A stretch of DNA of 7,164 nucleotides from Acetobacteraceae bacterium (GTDB lineage Bacteria > Pseudomonadota > Alphaproteobacteria > Acetobacterales > Acetobacteraceae). The notes under the pieces were generated by a model. That model was not told the origin of the DNA. It did not search any database and saw nothing but the letters and a program-made list of their open reading frames with translations. This document shows, piece after piece, positions 5,783 through 7,164 of this stretch; the first letter of the stretch is position 1; each line of letters opens with the position of its first letter. The position numbers and the translations under genes are program-made. The stretch spans positions 1-7,164 of the forward strand of contig DAHWBL010000283.1 in assembly GCA_027323595.1 (NCBI GenBank), read 5' to 3'.

Positions 5783-6588
5783 ACCGTCCGTCCTTTGTCC
5801 GCATCAGGAAAAATCGCCCGCAGCTTCGCCACCAGCGCGGCATGGCGCGACGCATCGGCCACCCCCACGCCCTGGCCCACACCCAGATAGCGCTCGGCGA
5901 TGTCGGAGCGCCCAAGCAATTCCGCGCCGCTGCCCGAGACCACGATGCGGCCGTTCTCCACCACCGCGCCATGATCGGCGATGGCCAGGCTCTGCCGCGC
6001 GTTCTGCTCCGACAGCACGATCGCCAGCCCCTGCTGCTTCAGCGCCGCGACCAGCCGGAAAATCTCCGCCACCAGGATCGGCGACAGCCCCAGCGAGGGC
6101 TCATCCAGCAGCAGCACCCGCGGCCGCGCCATCAGCCCGCGCGCGATCGCCAGCATCTGCTGCTGCCCGCCGGACAGATTGCCCGCCGGCTCGTCCATCC
6201 GCCCCAGCAGAATCGGAAAACGCTCGCACACCTCGGCGATCCGCGACGACAGCTCGCCCGACGACATGCCCGGCAGCACCACATAGGCCCCCAGCCGCAG
6301 ATTTTCGGCCACGCTCAGCCCGGCGAACACCTGTCGCCCCTCGGGCACATGCGCGATGCCCTTCTGCACCCGCGCGCGCGGCGACAACCGCCGCACCGGC
6401 TCGCCATCGAGCAGAATTTCGCCGGTGCGCACCGCGATGATGCCCGAGATCGCGCCAACCAGGGTGGATTTGCCCGCCCCGTTGGCGCCGATCAACGCCA
6501 GGATCTCGCCCTTGCCGACCGACAGGTCGATGTCATGGATCACATCCGAATTGCCATAACCGGTGCTCAGCCCACGAATTTCGAGCAT
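5779..6588 (-). CDS. livF: LivF-type ABC transporter ATP-binding protein (branched-chain/hydrophobic amino-acid importer family)
   Basis: A 269-residue cytoplasmic ATPase, one of the two that energise HAAT-family importers. It has Walker A GANGAGKS (34-41), the VPEGRQVF segment with Q86 as Q-loop, signature LSGGQQQ (138-144), Walker B VLLLDEP (158-164) with E163, and LSEQN (192-196). In the last motif, Gln stands at the usual H-loop position, as is normal for LivF. The family core ends near YLGVG (234-238). About 31 further residues (VGVADASRHAALVAKLR and beyond) make it longer than the roughly 235-residue E. coli protein. Its ATG overlaps the livG stop by one base (TGATG), and its own stop overlaps fahA (ATGA). 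The substrate cannot be read from an ATPase; the fahA linkage hints at an aromatic one. Confidence 0.92.
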   Translation of the reverse strand: MLEIRGLSTGYGNSDVIHDIDLSVGKGEILALIGANGAGKSTLVGAISGIIAVRTGEILLDGEPVRRLSPRARVQKGIAHVPEGRQVFAGLSVAENLRLGAYVVLPGMSSGELSSRIAEVCERFPILLGRMDEPAGNLSGGQQQMLAIARGLMARPRVLLLDEPSLGLSPILVAEIFRLVAALKQQGLAIVLSEQNARQSLAIADHGAVVENGRIVVSGSGAELLGRSDIAERYLGVGQGVGVADASRHAALVAKLRAIFPDADKGRTV

Positions 6589-7164
6589 CAGACCTCGTCT
6601 CCGACATAGGCGGCGATCACCCGTGGATCGGCCTGGATCTGCGCCGGGCTGCCCACCGTCACCACGCTGCCGGCATCGAGCACCACCACCTCGTCGGCAA
6701 CCCCCATCACCAGCGCCATGTTGTGCTCCACCACCATCACCGTGGTACCCGAATCGCGGATCGCGCGCAGCAATTCGGCCAGCTCGGCGGTCTCGCTGTC
6801 GTTCAGCCCGGCCGCCGGCTCATCGAGCAGCAGCAGCCGCGGCTGCGCCATCATCGCGCGCACCACCTCCAGCAATTTCTGGCTGCCCATCGGCAGATCG
6901 GTCGCGGCGGCATCGGCAAAGCCGGACAGCCCCACCAGGTCGAGCAGCGCGCCCGCCCGCTCGCGCAGCCGCGCCTCCTCCCGCCGCGCGCCGCCCAGCA
7001 TCAGCATCTGTGCCGCCGCCCCCGCGCGCACATGCAGATGCGCGCCCGACATCACGTTCTCCAGCGCGGTCATCCCCGGAAACACCCGCGCGCTCTGAAA
7101 GGTGCGGATCAGCCCGCGCGCCGCCACCTCGGTGGGCGACAGGCCGATGATGGGCTCGTCGAAA
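6588..7164 (-). CDS. livG: LivG-type ABC transporter ATP-binding protein, partial (N-terminus outside the window)
   Basis: The open frame runs off the right edge. The last 191 residues are visible, beginning FDEPIIGLSP and continuing into the LivG hallmark GLIRTFQSARVF (Q-loop Gln codon at 7095-7097) and MTALENV. The signature is the LivG-style PMGSQ (encoded near 6893-6879), followed by LLLLDEPAAGLND (Walker B) and VVEHNM with the H-loop His. The C-terminal GSPAQIQADPRVIAAYVGDE is typical of LivG. Roughly 60 N-terminal residues including Walker A lie beyond the window. The GTG at 7125-7127 is internal and not the start, because conserved family sequence precedes it. It partners with livF immediately downstream. 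The permease and binding-protein genes of this importer would be expected further right. Confidence 0.9.
   Translation of the reverse strand, partial: FDEPIIGLSPTEVAARGLIRTFQSARVFPGMTALENVMSGAHLHVRAGAAAQMLMLGGARREEARLRERAGALLDLVGLSGFADAAATDLPMGSQKLLEVVRAMMAQPRLLLLDEPAAGLNDSETAELAELLRAIRDSGTTVMVVEHNMALVMGVADEVVVLDAGSVVTVGSPAQIQADPRVIAAYVGDEV

Noticed and set aside
5102..6609. Plus-strand open frames of 262 and 280 codons opposite fahA and livF
   Set aside because: Arg/Gln/His-rich shadows. The minus-strand frames contain intact catalytic and nucleotide-binding motifs.

Overview
The window is GC-rich (roughly two-thirds G+C) and densely coding, with mostly overlapping genes. Codon choice and protein types suggest a high-GC alphaproteobacterium, possibly Acetobacteraceae. 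That placement is a guess from composition, not a proven assignment. I see no insertion sequence, CRISPR array, tRNA or rRNA.

Left end (49-722, minus strand): a FitAB/VapBC-type toxin-antitoxin pair, with the antitoxin first and the PIN-domain toxin coupled by an ATGA overlap. A perfect 11-bp inverted repeat just upstream (732-766) looks like its autoregulatory operator.

Divergent control region (723-916): besides the toxin-antitoxin operator, it holds a near-consensus sigma-54 (-24/-12) promoter at 801-817 pointing at the next operon. A 6-bp inverted repeat (829-842) lies immediately downstream of the predicted start, followed by a leader of about 90 nt.

Centre (917-4426, plus strand): a compact cyanate uptake and degradation operon. 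It encodes a Tat-exported CmpA/NrtA-type binding protein, an inner-membrane permease, an ATPase and cyanase (cynA-cynB-cynD-cynS). The genes overlap by 4, 4 and 19 nt. Cyanate would be bound in the periplasm, imported with ATP, then converted with bicarbonate to ammonia and CO2, supplying nitrogen and removing a toxic compound. A sigma-54 promoter would fit control by nitrogen status. No carbonic anhydrase (cynT) or dedicated regulator gene is in view.

Right end (4490-7164, minus strand): a convergent, translationally coupled set livG (5' end outside the window), livF, fahA. The first two are ATPases of a branched-chain/hydrophobic amino-acid type ABC importer. The last is fumarylacetoacetase, the final enzyme of tyrosine/homogentisate breakdown. 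Their coupling suggests that the importer serves an aromatic substrate. A GC-rich hairpin at 4437-4461 separates the two convergent operons.
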